Shown piece after piece: positions 45,306 through 57,384 of a stretch of 64,000 nucleotides of DNA. The stretch spans positions 5,580,001 to 5,644,000 of the forward strand of contig JAGTWJ010000001.1 of assembly GCA_020064725.1 (NCBI GenBank), given 5' to 3'. The translations under genes were made by a program, and so were the position numbers. The notes beneath the pieces are model-generated. The model was not told where the DNA came from and made no database searches. It saw only the letters and a program-made list of their open reading frames with translations. The number at the start of each line of letters is the position of its first letter. Positions within the stretch are counted from its first letter, which is position 1. This DNA comes from Drechslerella dactyloides. Taxonomy: Eukaryota > Ascomycota > Orbiliomycetes > Orbiliales > Orbiliaceae.

Positions 45306-47802
45306 TTTGGCTATAGGAGATTCTGTATGTGCAACGATGGCCGGTAGTAGCCTAGCTGATCGATGGTATGGACGACAGCTCTGAAAAGCACGACGCAGGA
45401 TCTAAGCGACGGTACGATCGATATAACTGCTCTCTTCGGGCGGGCGGCTTCTACATTTCGGGGCCGTGCGTGTGGAAGATGACACCGTATGCTCCGGCGG
45501 TGACCGTATCGGCTGGTTGGACAGGTATCGTGGACGGACGTACGCGTAATGAATCAACGCTGGCCAAGCTAGAGGGGTTGAGCTCGTGCCCCTCGATCGT
45601 GCGTTCGATTCAGACGACATGCGAGCGCTGACAGATACGCCACAGCACGGTGAGCGACGGTGGCTAGTGCGATGGCTGAAAGGGGGGAATTGATTACGTC
45701 GAGGCCGAGCATTTGCCTCGGACTGCCGTCGCTTAATCTCAGCGCAGGGCCGGATCGAATTGATTCCTGCTGGCGGAAGTGCGGTGACGTCGCTGCTACA
45801 TGTTGGGATGGATACACATGCACACTAACAGAGAGCCAAGCTGCCGATGCGCCATCTCCTGCAGGATGTCTGTATTTTCTGATCTCACGGAATTAATATT
45901 TTGAGTTGACGTTCTCGTCAAGCTCGAGCTGCTGGAAGCACTAGCTGCTCGCGGAAGCGGGTGCCCTCATTCAGCTCGTGTCCGTCATGGCATGAACTCG
46001 GTAAGGGCTGCGCTGTGACCTGTGGGTCTGGCTTGTTCGTCTTGTCTCTGATTCATTAACTGAGCACCCGGTCTGACTAAGTAGCAATCGCGAAAACGAG
46101 CACGGGCAAACCGCTGCCTGGGCGTCCGTCGGCTCCACGATCCTTCGCGATGTGATATCGATGGGGAATGCAAATGCGAAAGCCTGGTCCGAGCTGGCAA
46201 AGTGAGATCGGACGCTCGCCACCGGAGGCCCGGGCATGGACCCAAGATCCGCTGATATATCACGCTATCATATCCTATTATATAGCCAAGAGCTCCCTTG
46301 AACATCCAGCTTTTGGCTGGCAGTCTCGGCGGACAGCTGCGAAGCCTTGAGATGCATGATGGAGAGAGAAAAGAGTTCGCCGTTGACGTCGACACCGCTC
46401 GACGGTATCATCGAACCACTCTCCGGTTAAGCGCCTTGCATCATTGCATCCGAGCTGCTCGTCTAGACGGTCGTCCAGTGGACCGGGCTATGGAGCAGCA
46501 GACGTCTGTCGGCCAATAGGAGCATCGGGGACCGCACGGCATAAAATTTGCTTAAACTGCCATTGAGGAGCGGCGGGCCCCTGTTCAAGGAACACCAAGG
46601 AAAGAAAAAAACGGTCTGAATAGAACGAGACTAGACCAGACAGCACAGCACAGCAAACGGACACGGCAAAGTCGGTTTGGTCGAGAGTTAGCCAAGTGTG
46701 CGTGCGTGCGTGCGTGTGTGACTAGCATGCTCTTTCTGGAAGCATATCGAAAGCAATTAAGCACGGGAGGAAGCAGACGAAAGAAACGGTCAGAACTCGC
46801 TGGGTCCAGAGCTGCAATTTGACTTCTGGCGTATCCGGTGACCTGCGCCTGGGCTGCAGAGCACCTGCGCAGCGAGAACAGGCCAGCCAGCCAGGCGGAC
46901 AGGCATCATCGTGTGTAATATAATAGGATGGGCGGTGAACCATTAAGTAGAGAACGGTCCCACGCGGCCAAATTAAAGGGGCCCCGAGAGAGTTCAGCAG
47001 TCGAGTTTTCTTTCGCCTCCGATTGATGAGATTGGAACATCTGGCAACCGTCTACGAGATTGGGTTCAACGGCTCGTCGGTTTCGGGCGACGACCCGTGA
47101 TGCACTCTGCCCGTTTGGAGAACAATCGGAGCTGCAATGGAAGCTGCATCCCATCCCCATCGACGGCTCCTCGCCGGGAAGGCAGCTCCGGTAGGATCCA
47201 ACCATGGCTGTGAGGACCGAGGGCTGTCGTGACCCTGCCTGCCAGGCTGAGATGCTGGCCCGTCCGGACGCATGACGGACAATGATTAAGAGGTTAGAAG
47301 TTACTCGCAGCGTGAATAGGAGTGCGGAGTGCGCAGGAGAGCGGGCTTGCGGTTGTGCGGACGGGGTCAAATTCAACGTGGTGGAGTGAGCGGGCTGGTC
47401 TCTCAAAGTCAGTCGGTCCTCCCTTCAAATTTAAATTTGTTTACGACAACGCTCTTCCTTCTTCCTCCTCCCGTCTTCCCTCTCCCCAACCATCACCATC
47501 GACCTCTCTTCTCACCGTCCGCTGCTCCCGCCATCACCCGTCCTCGCATCGAGTTCGAGCACAGCCAGGTACTTCCCCAGTCTCGCCCTCGACTCCCCTC
47601 GGAGCTTCGAATCGCACCTTCTCGAGCTCCCACGGCCGCCGTCGAAGGTGTTTGACGAGGCCAACAAAACCCCTCGCTGACGAGATAATCGATTATGCAG
47701 AAACCATCGATAACCTCTACAAACCACCCTCCCATCTCGGAAACCCCGCCATCGACTCCAAACCCACCCAAAGTCCCCTTTTGCAACTGATATATAGAAG
47801 AA
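45306..47802. other. 2.5-kb divergent intergenic region
   Basis: Between the J-protein (minus) and 14-3-3 (plus) genes. Contains a (GTGC)n run at 46698-46720, a palindromic CAAATTTAAATTTG near 47426 and a long CT-rich leader before the 14-3-3 ATG. Overlapping frames on both strands show no domain; no gene called. Confidence 0.6.
46698..46720. repeat. (GTGC)n / (GT)n microsatellite
   Basis: Tandem GTGC units passing into GT units, in the divergent promoter region. Confidence 0.8.
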
Positions 47803-49285
47803 ATGGCCACCACCGAGGTATGTGCGATTCCTCCATGCCGCCGTCCCTCTAGATCCTCGCTGCTCGAGAGCTTCGAGGTGCACCGCAACGCAAAAAAAAT
47901 GCCCTCCTGCACACCAAGCGGCGGGGCACGAACCGTTGCATGTGACACCTTGACAGGCGAGCAATCCTGCCTATCGCGATCTCTCGAGTGCCTGATCCGG
48001 CTCGTATCGACAGCTGAAGCTGGATGCTAACGATGATTTCCCCTCTCGCAGCGTGAAAGGTTAGTTGACCGACTCTCAAGAGCTCTCCGGCTTTCCAAGC
48101 CCTGCATTCGACGCAATGGGGGCTTCGATTCCCGACCACACGCCCTCAAAAACTCGAAGCTGACTCGTCGATGATCACAGCAAAACCTTTCTCGCCAGGC
48201 TGTGCGAGCAGGCTGAGCGTTACGATGGTAAGTTCATCCGCTCCCCTCCAAACATGAATCCGTAGACCCCACCAGAGCTAACTTTTACTGCGTGCAGAGA
48301 TGGTTAGCTACATGAAGGTAAAGCATAATAGGACAGATCGACCTCCACGAGCTGCAAGATACTGATCAATCGTGTCGCGTGCATGCAGGAAGTTGCCAAG
48401 GTGAGATTCCGATCTGATCTGATTGACTTTTCGGAAGCTGCAGGCTAACATGTCATCATTTGGGTGTAGCTTGGCGGTGAACTGACCATGGACGAGCGCA
48501 ATCTCCTCTCGGTCGCGTACAAGAACGTTGTTGGCACCCGAAGAGCTTCCTGGCGCATCATCTCCTCGATCGAGCAGAAGGAGGAGAGCAAAAAGTCCGA
48601 CAAGCACGTCGCCAAGATTCGCGAGTACCGCACCAAGATCGAGAAGGAGCTCGAAGATGTCTGCAACGACGTCCTCATGGTCCTCGAGGAGTACCTCATT
48701 CCAAAGGCCGAGTCTGGCGAGTCCAAGGTTTTCTACCACAAGATGTACGTCGGCCTGCCGTGCATTCACTAGCCTGCGCTTGCTGATCCCATATTATAGG
48801 AAGGGTGACTATCACCGTTATCTTGCCGAGTTCGCCAGCGGTGAGAAGCGCAAGGACGCCGCGACTAATGCTCATGAGGCGTACAAGGTGTGTGCAACCG
48901 TCTTCTCTCGCGAGCTACGGCGCCAACTAACCTTCTATAGTCTGCTACTGATGTCGCTCAAACCGAACTCACCCCAACTCACCCGATTCGCCTGGGCTTG
49001 GCTCTCAACTTCTCCGTCTTCTACTACGAGATCCTGAATTCCCCCGATCGTGCCTGCCACCTCGCCAAGCAGGCCTTCGATGACGCCATTGCAGAGCTCG
49101 ACTCGCTCAGCGAAGAGAGCTACAGAGACTCGACTTTGATCATGCAGCTCCTGCGCGACAACCTCACCCTCTGGACATCGTCGGACAGCAACGAAGCTGA
49201 GCCCGAAGCAGCCAAGGAGACGACGACCGAGGCTGCCCCCAAGGCCGAGACAACCGAGGCCGCTCCAGCTGAAGAAGCCAAGTAA
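47803..49285 (+). CDS. artA: 14-3-3 protein
   Basis: Phosphoserine/threonine-binding dimeric adaptor of 269 aa. Eight exons (47803-47817, 48052-48059, 48181-48227, 48298-48317, 48389-48400, 48470-48744, 48800-48887, 48941-49285) join in phase. Exons 2, 4 and 5 are only 8, 20 and 12 nt. The N-terminus MATTERESKTFLARLCEQAE gives helix A, followed by ERYDEMVSYMKEVAKLG. The family signatures are intact: NLLSVAYKNVVGTRRASWR with the phosphopeptide-binding Lys/Arg, FYHKMKGDYHRYLAEF, and LALNFSVFYYEI followed by NSPDRACHLAK. The C-terminal tail after LTLWTSSDSNEAE is acidic and Ala/Thr-rich, as in fungal 14-3-3 proteins. It regulates signalling, septation and metabolism by binding phosphorylated RSxpS-type motifs. 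Identification is certain; the symbol follows the Aspergillus name. Confidence 0.97.
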
Positions 49286-51090
49286 ACAATCGTTCAGAAT
49301 GTGCAGCAATGCAGTTTTATTCTGAATGTTGTTTGTTTGCTCTGTCCTTTCTTGCGATATTCTTTTCCCCTACCAGCTTAGCAACCTCTCTATCCACCAG
49401 CAGCTGCCGGCTCGATTAAGTTCCTGGAATTACGATCATGTCAATTCTTTCTCTTTTCTATAGGCTTGCTTGTTTCAATTTAGTCAATCTTGCGATAAAC
49501 CTCAATTCGAACCTCTATCACCGCTTTCCCTGTGCTAGAGTTGCTCGTAAGTGCCTCGCGGAAACAGCATCGCGATTCAGAAGCCAATCGACCGGTGGCT
49601 CCCCCAAACTCCAATTGGTATACACCATACCATGTTCGGCCCCCTCACCCCCGCACTTTCCCCCACACATAAACCCTTGCCCTGACACTTCCCCCCATTC
49701 CACACACGTTACTCTTCGACGCTTATGAAATTCTCGAAGCAAAGCTCCCCTTTTATCATGTATCAGTTTTAGTGACTTTCCTGTGGTTTTTCTTTTTTCT
49801 TCACTTGTCATCCCTCACGTCTCTTATCTCCTTGAATATCATGTCTTCCCTTCTTGCTTGTTTTAAACTGGGTGTTTTCTTGTCGACCGTCCGTTCGCGA
49901 CTGTTGTATCCTTTTTTCCTCTCTATACGTACGTCCTGTTCTTATCTGCTGTAACCCCCCCCCTGTCGCACAGAAAGTACCGTCTCGTCGCCCCGCTGTA
50001 GTGTGTCTTTCCCCAGTGGCGTGTATCCATGGATGCTTTGCATGTATGTAAGTGCGTGCATGTATGCTAACGAGGGAATCGCAGCCGGCTGGGGCGGGAG
50101 AATAAGGGAAAGCTGAAAGAAAAAAGATAAACTTGAAAAAATGGAAACACAAAAGAACAAATCTACGGACGGGGGTTTCGGGGGATGCAATATGCTCTGC
50201 CGATTGGTATTCTCGTCTGCGGTGTGTCGCGGTTCGCTGGTGATGTTTGATTTGCCGGCGGAGTGTGCGCGCTGCGGGCTGGGGTACCGTATCTATCGGT
50301 GGGGTGGCGTCTTTCTGGAGATCGGACGTCATTTATCTATACATTTTATTGCGGGGTTATAATTGTTCGAGTCCAGGTAGATGTGGATGCGTATTTTGCA
50401 TCCATGTAGTCGTAGATTGTGGTGCCGTCGCATATATAAGTAAATCCGGCATGCAAGATCGTGTAACATGCGATTTAATACTGAGATTTCGGAGTAATAT
50501 ATCACCCTGGTGGACAGATCTAAACTCAATAATATTGTTTTACTGGTGACATATACTAGTACTATATAGAGAGACCACCAATTGAGTATGTACTTATATA
50601 TACCATCAGGGGCTTCTCCGATCATGTCGAATGTCGTACAGGTACTAGTGTAGTAAGAAGTAAGCACTCCGCTGCGGGGTCCGGTTCCTCTCTCGCGAGG
50701 GAGGGATCCTAGGATTCAAAAGTGCCGCTCCATGGACCCTGGATGCAAGCATGTGATATTGAATCGGCATCCAAGCACGTACGGGAAGCTACGGCATCAT
50801 ACGCACGCACAGACGTCAGTCCGCCTCCGCCACATGTCTGTCCGTAGTCCTCCAGACTTGCATTGATATCGATAAGTGAATTGGCCGAGGCTGGATGTAC
50901 GTTCGAAGGCTAACAGGTGGTAGTGGTGGCGGCGGTGTATGCTGCATATGCTGCTGCACGCGAGACGTATGTACGTTACATGGGAGAACCATGAAGGCAG
51001 CTGCAGGTTTTCTAGCTGCATCTGTGGGTGGTAAACGAGACGAGGTCGGGTAGTATACGGTTACAGCCATGTTATGCACATTCTCGTCGC

Positions 51091-51114
51091 GAGTGCGAGT
51101 GCGAGTGCGAGTGT
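51091..51114. repeat. GAGTGC tandem hexamer (4 units)
   Basis: Three perfect GAGTGC copies and one GAGTGT. An open frame through it reads as repeated Ser-Ala or Glu-Cys dipeptides, a low-complexity artefact. Confidence 0.85.
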
Positions 51115-53463
51115 GAGGCTGTTGTTTGCGTTTTCGTTTCGCTACTTTCTTACTCATGTATGTACGGCTACTTTCTTTATTTCTGTGTGCCTGTCTGTCT
51201 TGCCAGGGTTAATTAATGTTGATGTCTTGCAGGCGGTTTTCGTTACTTTAAAGAGGCTTGTTCGAGGTAGCGAGGTCGTGTTCACGTTCATTCAAGTTTG
51301 AAATTAAGGGTCTATCATGTGATGGGTGGCGATTTAATTACCCCGCAAACTATACGACCTTGTGTCACATACGATAGATAAGTAGAACACTTATCTCGTG
51401 TCCGCGGGCATTGGATGGATGATGCATTTCGATTCAAGATTGCCAGTCGACCGTTGGCGCAATGGAGGCGAATAACGGATGGCATTGATGAATATCAGGG
51501 TCCTGCTCTTGCAGCGGCGGCGAAATTAATTTAATCCTATCGGGATCAACGGCGCCGCGATCGAGGTTTGGCTGTGATCTGGACCGATCGCTTCCCTGGC
51601 AGCTGGCTGGAGCTCGCCAGCACGTTTTCTTTTGCCACCGACGCGCAATGAGCGAATCGAGGGGATCGCTCGCTCGCATGGCGGATATGTTTATCCCTCG
51701 CCCTTGCCATTCGGGAACGATACACGATTCTTTCGAGGGAAAGAACATAGATAAGCAAGTTGGTACGTCTTGGCTTGTTTGAGCTGGTTGCTTCGAAGGG
51801 GTTGGATATCGTATGTCAGTCAGGTACATGTACTTGTTCGTGTGTATGGATGTAATCCCGAGTGACGAGAGTGGTATGATTGACATGTGCGTGGGTAGCT
51901 GGGGCTAGCTCCTTAATACTAGTGCTGGTATCATGAGCCGTACGTCCAGACAAACGAACGAGGGGCCGGAGGTGTCTGTAGAGGATCCAGTGCTGCTTGT
52001 CTTGTCTCGCCATTCGGACATAGTATGGCGAATAAGACGGCCGTTGTACAGTACATATACGATACAGACATGACCTACATTCCAATGCATGCAATGCATC
52101 CTGCACGGTCATGTAATCTAGAGAGTGTGGACGAAAACAAGCACTCGAGTATGTACCGTGCCGGCCGACGGTCGAAAGAAGCAGTGCAATTTGCGGAATA
52201 TGGTTGTAGACCGCACAAGGTTCAGGATGGGCACGAGATCACGAGTATCGCTACATGCGGTACCTTTCGTCTGCAGATCAAGCCATGCATCCACACTCAA
52301 AAGTTTCCAGCACTCGCATGGCTGGCTGGCTGGCTGCCTCATGTAATGTACGTCGACGGTATGTGAAGCGAGCAGGCGAGCGGGTGAGTGAGTCTCGAAG
52401 GGGGTGCGTACAGACGCACATTCTTGCATCCAGAAAGCTTGAGAGAACTGTTGGGAGGCAGCTGCACCCGGGCGATCATTACATGTGTGTGCATTGCATG
52501 CCCACCACCAACAGTTAGAGGACGTATGTACATACGCTGCTGCCCTGGCCGGCCGGTCGTCTTCTCGAGATGGTCTGCTGCGTATGCACGTAGAGCATGT
52601 CTGCATGTCGGCAGTGTAGCTTTTGCGAGCGTCTGCATGCTGCTCTGCTGGTACTTATAGGAAGTGTGTCAGGACGAGTACATGTACCTGTACTTTTTTG
52701 CCGGATGGCATTGCTCGAGGGTTCTGGAGGGAGAGGCGAGGTGCTTCCATAGCATGCGCATGTAGGCGATAGGATTTGATCAAGACCGGGATTGGACGCA
52801 GAAGGCGAGTTTAGCCAGCGTCTGCATTGGGGATAACGCTGATAGCTGCCGTTTCTTCCATTCCGTTCTGTCTGGCCTTTTTTGTTTCTTTTGCTCGACT
52901 CGCCTGGCCTGGCCGGCTGGCTGGCCGTCAGCTTGCCTCCTTCCTTCTGCTACCCCATATTTTCCTGTGGGAGCTAACAGGAGCGTTCAATCTAGGGAAG
53001 CAACGTAACCTGATTAGCTGGGGTTGGTGGTTCTGGTTTCCCCGTATTGGGACATACCCACATGCGGTGATGCGTGGAGGAGGTATGCGAGACGAGAGCG
53101 AGAGGGACGAGAGACCAGGCCGTGGAGTCGCTCGGCGTTTTCTGGCTGCACTTGGAGATTAATTGCTAGTCAGGCTGGCTAGCCTGCACACCATGCTGCA
53201 GCCTGGACGTTAGTTAGCATGCGTGTGCAGCACTCGAGGATCGGTGATAGCGGTTGCCGGAGTGGAGGAGTGGAAGTAGTGGAAGTACTTGTAGAAGTGG
53301 AAGTGGAAGTCGGGGGGGGGAGCAGGAGAGGTTGCTTGACCTGCTGGAACGGTCTCACACCCTCCGCTCGCCCTCCACACCTTTTCTCTTATTAATTCAA
53401 TCGATCCTCCCTCCCTCTCCGCTCGCCCTCTCTTCCTCCCTCTCCTCCTCCCATCCACCGCAT

Positions 53464-53490
53464 ACTTCACACTTCACACTTCACACTTCA
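53464..53490. repeat. ACTTCAC tandem heptamer (about 4 units)
   Basis: Three perfect ACTTCAC copies plus ACTTCA in the presumed CT-rich 5' leader of the downstream gene. Confidence 0.85.
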
Positions 53491-53699
53491 ATCATCTGCC
53501 GTCTCCGCCGATACTTCCGCTCGAGTCTTCGAATCGTCCTGTCCAAACGACATCCAACCGCAAGCTACAACATCCCTCCTTCCTACTCTCCAACATCGCA
53601 TAAGATCGAGATCCAGCATCCATCATCCAGCGTTTCTACTGGCCAGACATCCTCTTTCTTCTGACAGCCAGCTTCCATCCCACAGCCAATCACTCAACC

Positions 53700-54295
53700 A
53701 TGTCTTCCGAATCGTCCGGCAACAACAACTCCTCGGGCTCGAACACCTTCCCCCAGCGTCGCGGCTCCATAACCGAGTACTTCCGCCCTCCGCAGCCCTC
53801 AGCCTACCCCGGCCCCATCACGACCGCCGCCGCCCAGGCAAACCACCGCCGCCGCATGTCCTTCTCCGGCGGGCTGTCGGGGACCTCGCCCCCGCCATGG
53901 TTCGGCGGCCGCCGGGGCAGCATGAGCTCCGTTTCGTCGACGGCCAGCAGCTCGGCGATCGATAACGACGACGGGGACAAGTCGCCGGTGGACCCGCCGC
54001 CGACGGGCAGTTTTGCCCGGCGGTTGAGCTTCGGCGCGAGGGCTTTGCGGGATGTCAAGCGTAGCATGAGCTTCGGAACCGTTGGCGAAGGTGGTTAGTC
54101 CCCAATATTTCGTAGGCCACTTTCTCATCAATTAAATCACCATGCTAACATGATTTTGTTTTCGCACGACTAGAACCGGAGAACGAGCACCGTGCCACCG
54201 CTGGTCAGGATACCATGCCGCCTCCGCCACCGCCAGCTGCTCCCAAGCCTGACGAGGTCCAGGAGCGGATCCTGAAGGGCGACTTTTACTTCTAA
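53700..54295 (+). CDS. Small Ser/Arg-rich conserved fungal protein with RRxS motifs
   Basis: A 171-aa protein in two exons (53700-54093, 54174-54295; 80-nt intron). It is largely disordered, rich in Ser, Gly and Pro. Five basic phosphosite-like motifs recur: RRGS (about residue 22), RRMS (52), RRGS (73), RRLS (108) and KRSMS (120). These fit PKA-type consensus sites and, once phosphorylated, could be 14-3-3 ligands. FARRLSFGARALRDV and the C-terminal KPDEVQERILKGDFYF resemble the ends of a short conserved protein found across Pezizomycotina, for which I know no established function. A PPPPPPAAP tract lies between. The upstream leader is long and pyrimidine-rich, hinting at good expression. 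The gene model is convincing; a role in stress or growth signalling is speculation. Confidence 0.82.
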
Positions 54296-55832
54296 ACTCG
54301 ATCTATCTGTCGAGTGATATCCGCCGTCATGAACGGAGCGATGATGAATATACACTCATGCTGCCAACGATACGGTGATATGCACGACGTCACAGCGATA
54401 TCACTTGGATAATGTGACGGAAGCGAGCGGAACCAAGCTTTGACTCGCTCACTTTTCTTTGTCGAAAACAAAAAAAACACTGGCTTTGCATGGCTTGTCT
54501 TCCTCCTTGGATATGCGCCGGAGAGCAAGTCGCTTGTTACCCTGGCTTCGTTATCCGCCTCTTTAATCGGTCGATTTTTGTGCTTGTTCTCACATGATCG
54601 TTCTCAACGACGCGGGCTAGCTGAATGGCTGGCTTTTACAAGCTTTTGTTTTATCATCTTGATGAAAATCGCTATTCGGGCTCTGGGATTTCAGACAACG
54701 GGATATTTTATCTTGCAGCTGCCTTCACTTCGATACTGTGTTACTCCATCGGCTTATTTCATCACTTCTTTTTTTTTATTTTTTTTGTTACGTCGGGCGT
54801 CTGCTGCGTTCTGTGGACTGGCTGGGAGTGGGACAGCGGAGTACATCAAATTTTTCCTTTTTCTCTCGTCATTTCAACTTATTTTATTCATACATTCACG
54901 GAAGGGCTGCATGTGCAGGTGGGAATCATAGGGAACGGGTTGCAAATGGGCGGATTTTCATTCATATCGTTTCTTTTCTTTTCACTTCGCCTGCCAAAAG
55001 GAACGGTTACGTTGCTTGCTTGCTTTCTGACGATTACTTGCAGAGTCATCGCATCATGTCATTTGCTTTCGATGGTCATCCGTGCATGCATTGTTAGTAC
55101 TGACTAATCAATCGGCAATTCGTCCGCGCCTGCTTGTCTGTCTGTCTGCAGTTAATGTCTTTTTACGAAAGTGGAGAGCGCTGACAGATTGGACTTCTTT
55201 TTTTTTTGGTTTTTAATTTGCACGTGTGGGATCGAGCTGTGCATGTTTGCATGTTGCATGAGTTCAGTTTAACTGTGGATGTACGATATCAAGTAGCTAT
55301 ACGACGAATGAAATTCGGGCGCGCGGAATGCATTGTATACGTGAGTATATACTCTGCACCCGCGCATGACGAGCCAAAGCTTTATCTCTATACAGACGTA
55401 ATCGATAGCCCCGGAGCCAGACGCTATAGCGTAATCGATTAGAATAGCTGTGGACACATGCGCGGATAACCCGGACCTCGTAAGGCGGACGTAAGGGCCT
55501 ATATCATCGATCGATGTGCGTATGATGTAACGATGTATACTATTATCATTAGGGAGCACCCCGTTAGGACGGTACCACGGATACATACAATTATACACAG
55601 TGTAGAATATATACGAATATGTACATACGGACTACCAGCCGGAGTCCCGATATCACATGTATCCTACCTATGACAGTCATCCAACCAACCATCCATACGG
55701 CGTAATCACAGGCTGCCGCCATTATATCATCCCGTATCTCGCAGTGCAGACACGCCGCTGACGCCACCGATGACGTGCCACTCCATCCGCCGACGGCCGT
55801 AGCTACGACTACGACACCGGCTACGACACCGG
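54296..55832. other. Convergent intergenic region
   Basis: 3' flanks of the Ser-rich gene and of mitochondrial bL34. Includes T-rich tracts (about 54770-54790, 55198-55210). No coding signal beyond low-complexity frames. Confidence 0.6.
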
Positions 55833-56337
55833 CTAATGCGTCAGCATCTTCCGCCCCTTCAGCCGCCGCTTCTTCAATACCTGTCGCCCGGTCTTCGACC
55901 GCATTCGCGCCAGGAACCCGAACCGCCGCTTCCGCACGCGGTGCGATGGGTTGTAGGTCTTCCGTCTGTGTCCGCGGACCTGCAGCGTCGTTCCGGCGGA
56001 TGTCCGTGGGAATAGAGTCGGTGTCGATGATGTTGGTGGTGCGGGGAGGAAGTGGGCGTGCGGTTGCAGAATTGTCGGGCGGGAGAGGGGTGCGGATAGG
56101 AGTGATGTGAAGGATCTGTAGTTTTATACAAGTAGTTAGAAGCGGTACGAGATATAGAGTGCGTAATCAATTGACGAGATGGAGTGGGGTGGGAAGAGGG
56201 TGGGAGGAGTATGATATGATGAGATGGGCAACGTACCTCCGCGATATCGATGTGGACAATGGTATTCGGCGTGAAGCGTATGCATTCGCCGTCCGCAGAC
56301 AGGCGACGGCCGGCCGCCGGAGAGCTGCGAGGGACAT
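55833..56337 (-). CDS. mrpl34: Mitochondrial large-subunit ribosomal protein bL34m
   Basis: Component of the mitochondrial 54S/large ribosomal subunit. Two minus-strand exons (56337-56237, 56115-55833; 121-nt intron) give 127 aa. The N-terminal ~75 residues are an Arg/Ser/Ala/Pro-rich mitochondrial presequence (MSLAALRRPAVACLRTANAY). The C-terminal ~50 residues are the bL34 core: GHRRKTYNPSHRVRKRRFGF, then LARMRSKTGRQVLKKRRLKG and RKMLTH. The TYNPS-x-RVRKRRxGFLAR signature is diagnostic. It is transcribed divergently from the next gene with a 233-bp shared promoter. It is small, spliced and antisense to several misleading frames, so it is easily missed. Confidence 0.93.
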
Positions 56338-56570
56338 GGCGGCGAGGAGGTTGCAATCGGCAATCGACAATTGGCAGTTGACGTCTGTGGTCGTTGGCTT
56401 GTCGTCTCAAGAACTGCGGCTTACATAAACTAATTTTTCAACCTTCAGAACGACATTCGCGACACCCTCAAATTTTTACCACCCTCAACTCCACGACCCA
56501 ATTGACCTCCACTTACAATTATAAAAACCTCCACGACTACATCTAACAGCGCTACAGAGAATAAACGACA

Positions 56571-57119
56571 ATGTCCCGCCATCTCCCCGCGCAGCCCGCC
56601 GCGCCAACAACCCTCCTCTCCTCCCATCCGCTCCCCGCCTCCGAAACCCACGCCCTCCTCTCCTCCTACCTCCTCTCGAAATCCGCATCGCAACCCTGGT
56701 CCCACTCCCACGACGCAGGAACCACCGCCTCCCTCCGCAAACTCGAGCTCTCCCTCCGGGGTATCAACGGCCCCGACGCAAACACCCACCTCACAACCGA
56801 CAGCGCCGCCGCCGCCGACGACGCCGTCTCCCGCGTCGACACAGACGAAGGCAGCGAGACCGAGCGCCGCCGCGTCTACGAGACCGTCGAGAGTCTAGAG
56901 GACGGTTCTGCCAGCGACGACGGGCTGCAAGAGCTGCAAGACGTGAAACGGGATGACGACGAGGAGCAACAGGAGGAGTATGCGGTAGCGGTGGAAGCGG
57001 AGGGTATGGACGTGGCGACGGAGCCGGTGGACAAGGAGGAGCGCAAGCGGCTGAAGAAGCTACGGCACAAGGAGGAGAAACGGCGAAAAGAAGCCGAACG
57101 CCGCGCGGGGGCCGAGTAA
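56571..57119 (+). CDS. Charged protein of unknown function
   Basis: An intronless 182-aa frame opened by an ATG in good context. The first ~65 residues are hydrophobic/polar and helical (ALLSSYLLSKSASQPW). Next is an Asp/Glu/Ser-rich middle (VDTDEGSETERRRVYETVES) and a long acidic stretch (KRDDDEEQQEEYAVAVEAEG). It ends with a strongly basic coiled-coil-like helix (KEERKRLKKLRHKEEKRRKE). The acidic-then-basic layout is common in nuclear or nucleolar factors, but I recognise no family and assign no function. It is divergent from bL34m. Codon choice favours C/G at third positions throughout, supporting real coding. Confidence 0.72.
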   Translation: MSRHLPAQPAAPTTLLSSHPLPASETHALLSSYLLSKSASQPWSHSHDAGTTASLRKLELSLRGINGPDANTHLTTDSAAAADDAVSRVDTDEGSETERRRVYETVESLEDGSASDDGLQELQDVKRDDDEEQQEEYAVAVEAEGMDVATEPVDKEERKRLKKLRHKEEKRRKEAERRAGAE

Positions 57120-57384
57120 CGACACCAACCAGCGTCAACATCGGACGGCATCAGATACCCAATATAATTCGATTCTCCACCCTCGCGAGTCGATGCTAAT
57201 ATAACATGTTTATCTCGACGGATACCTTCTAGCGCACTAACATACACACCACCCTACTACCCCTCACGCAATCAATCCTGATCTGATCCACCACGAACCG
57301 CCAAACCAAGACCCCTCTACTATTCATTCACACCCCAGAACGAAAGAGCCAACGGGACGAACGAAATAAAGGCGTGTAACACCG

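Larger units (their letters stand above)
49286..53699. other. 4.4-kb gene-poor region
   Basis: 3' flank of 14-3-3 followed by repeat-rich intergenic DNA and the leader of the Ser-rich gene. Holds GAGTGC tandem repeats (51091-51114), a purine-rich GGAAGT run (about 53258-53315) and ACTTCAC repeats (53464-53490). No supported frame; the longest are low-complexity shadows. Confidence 0.55.

Noticed and set aside
51028..51301. Frames reading CECECE or SASASA
   Set aside because: Low-complexity translation of the GAGTGC tandem repeat, not a gene.
55775..56110. Plus-strand Ala/Thr-rich open frame
   Set aside because: It is the antisense shadow of the mitochondrial bL34 coding exon, whose signature on the minus strand is unmistakable.
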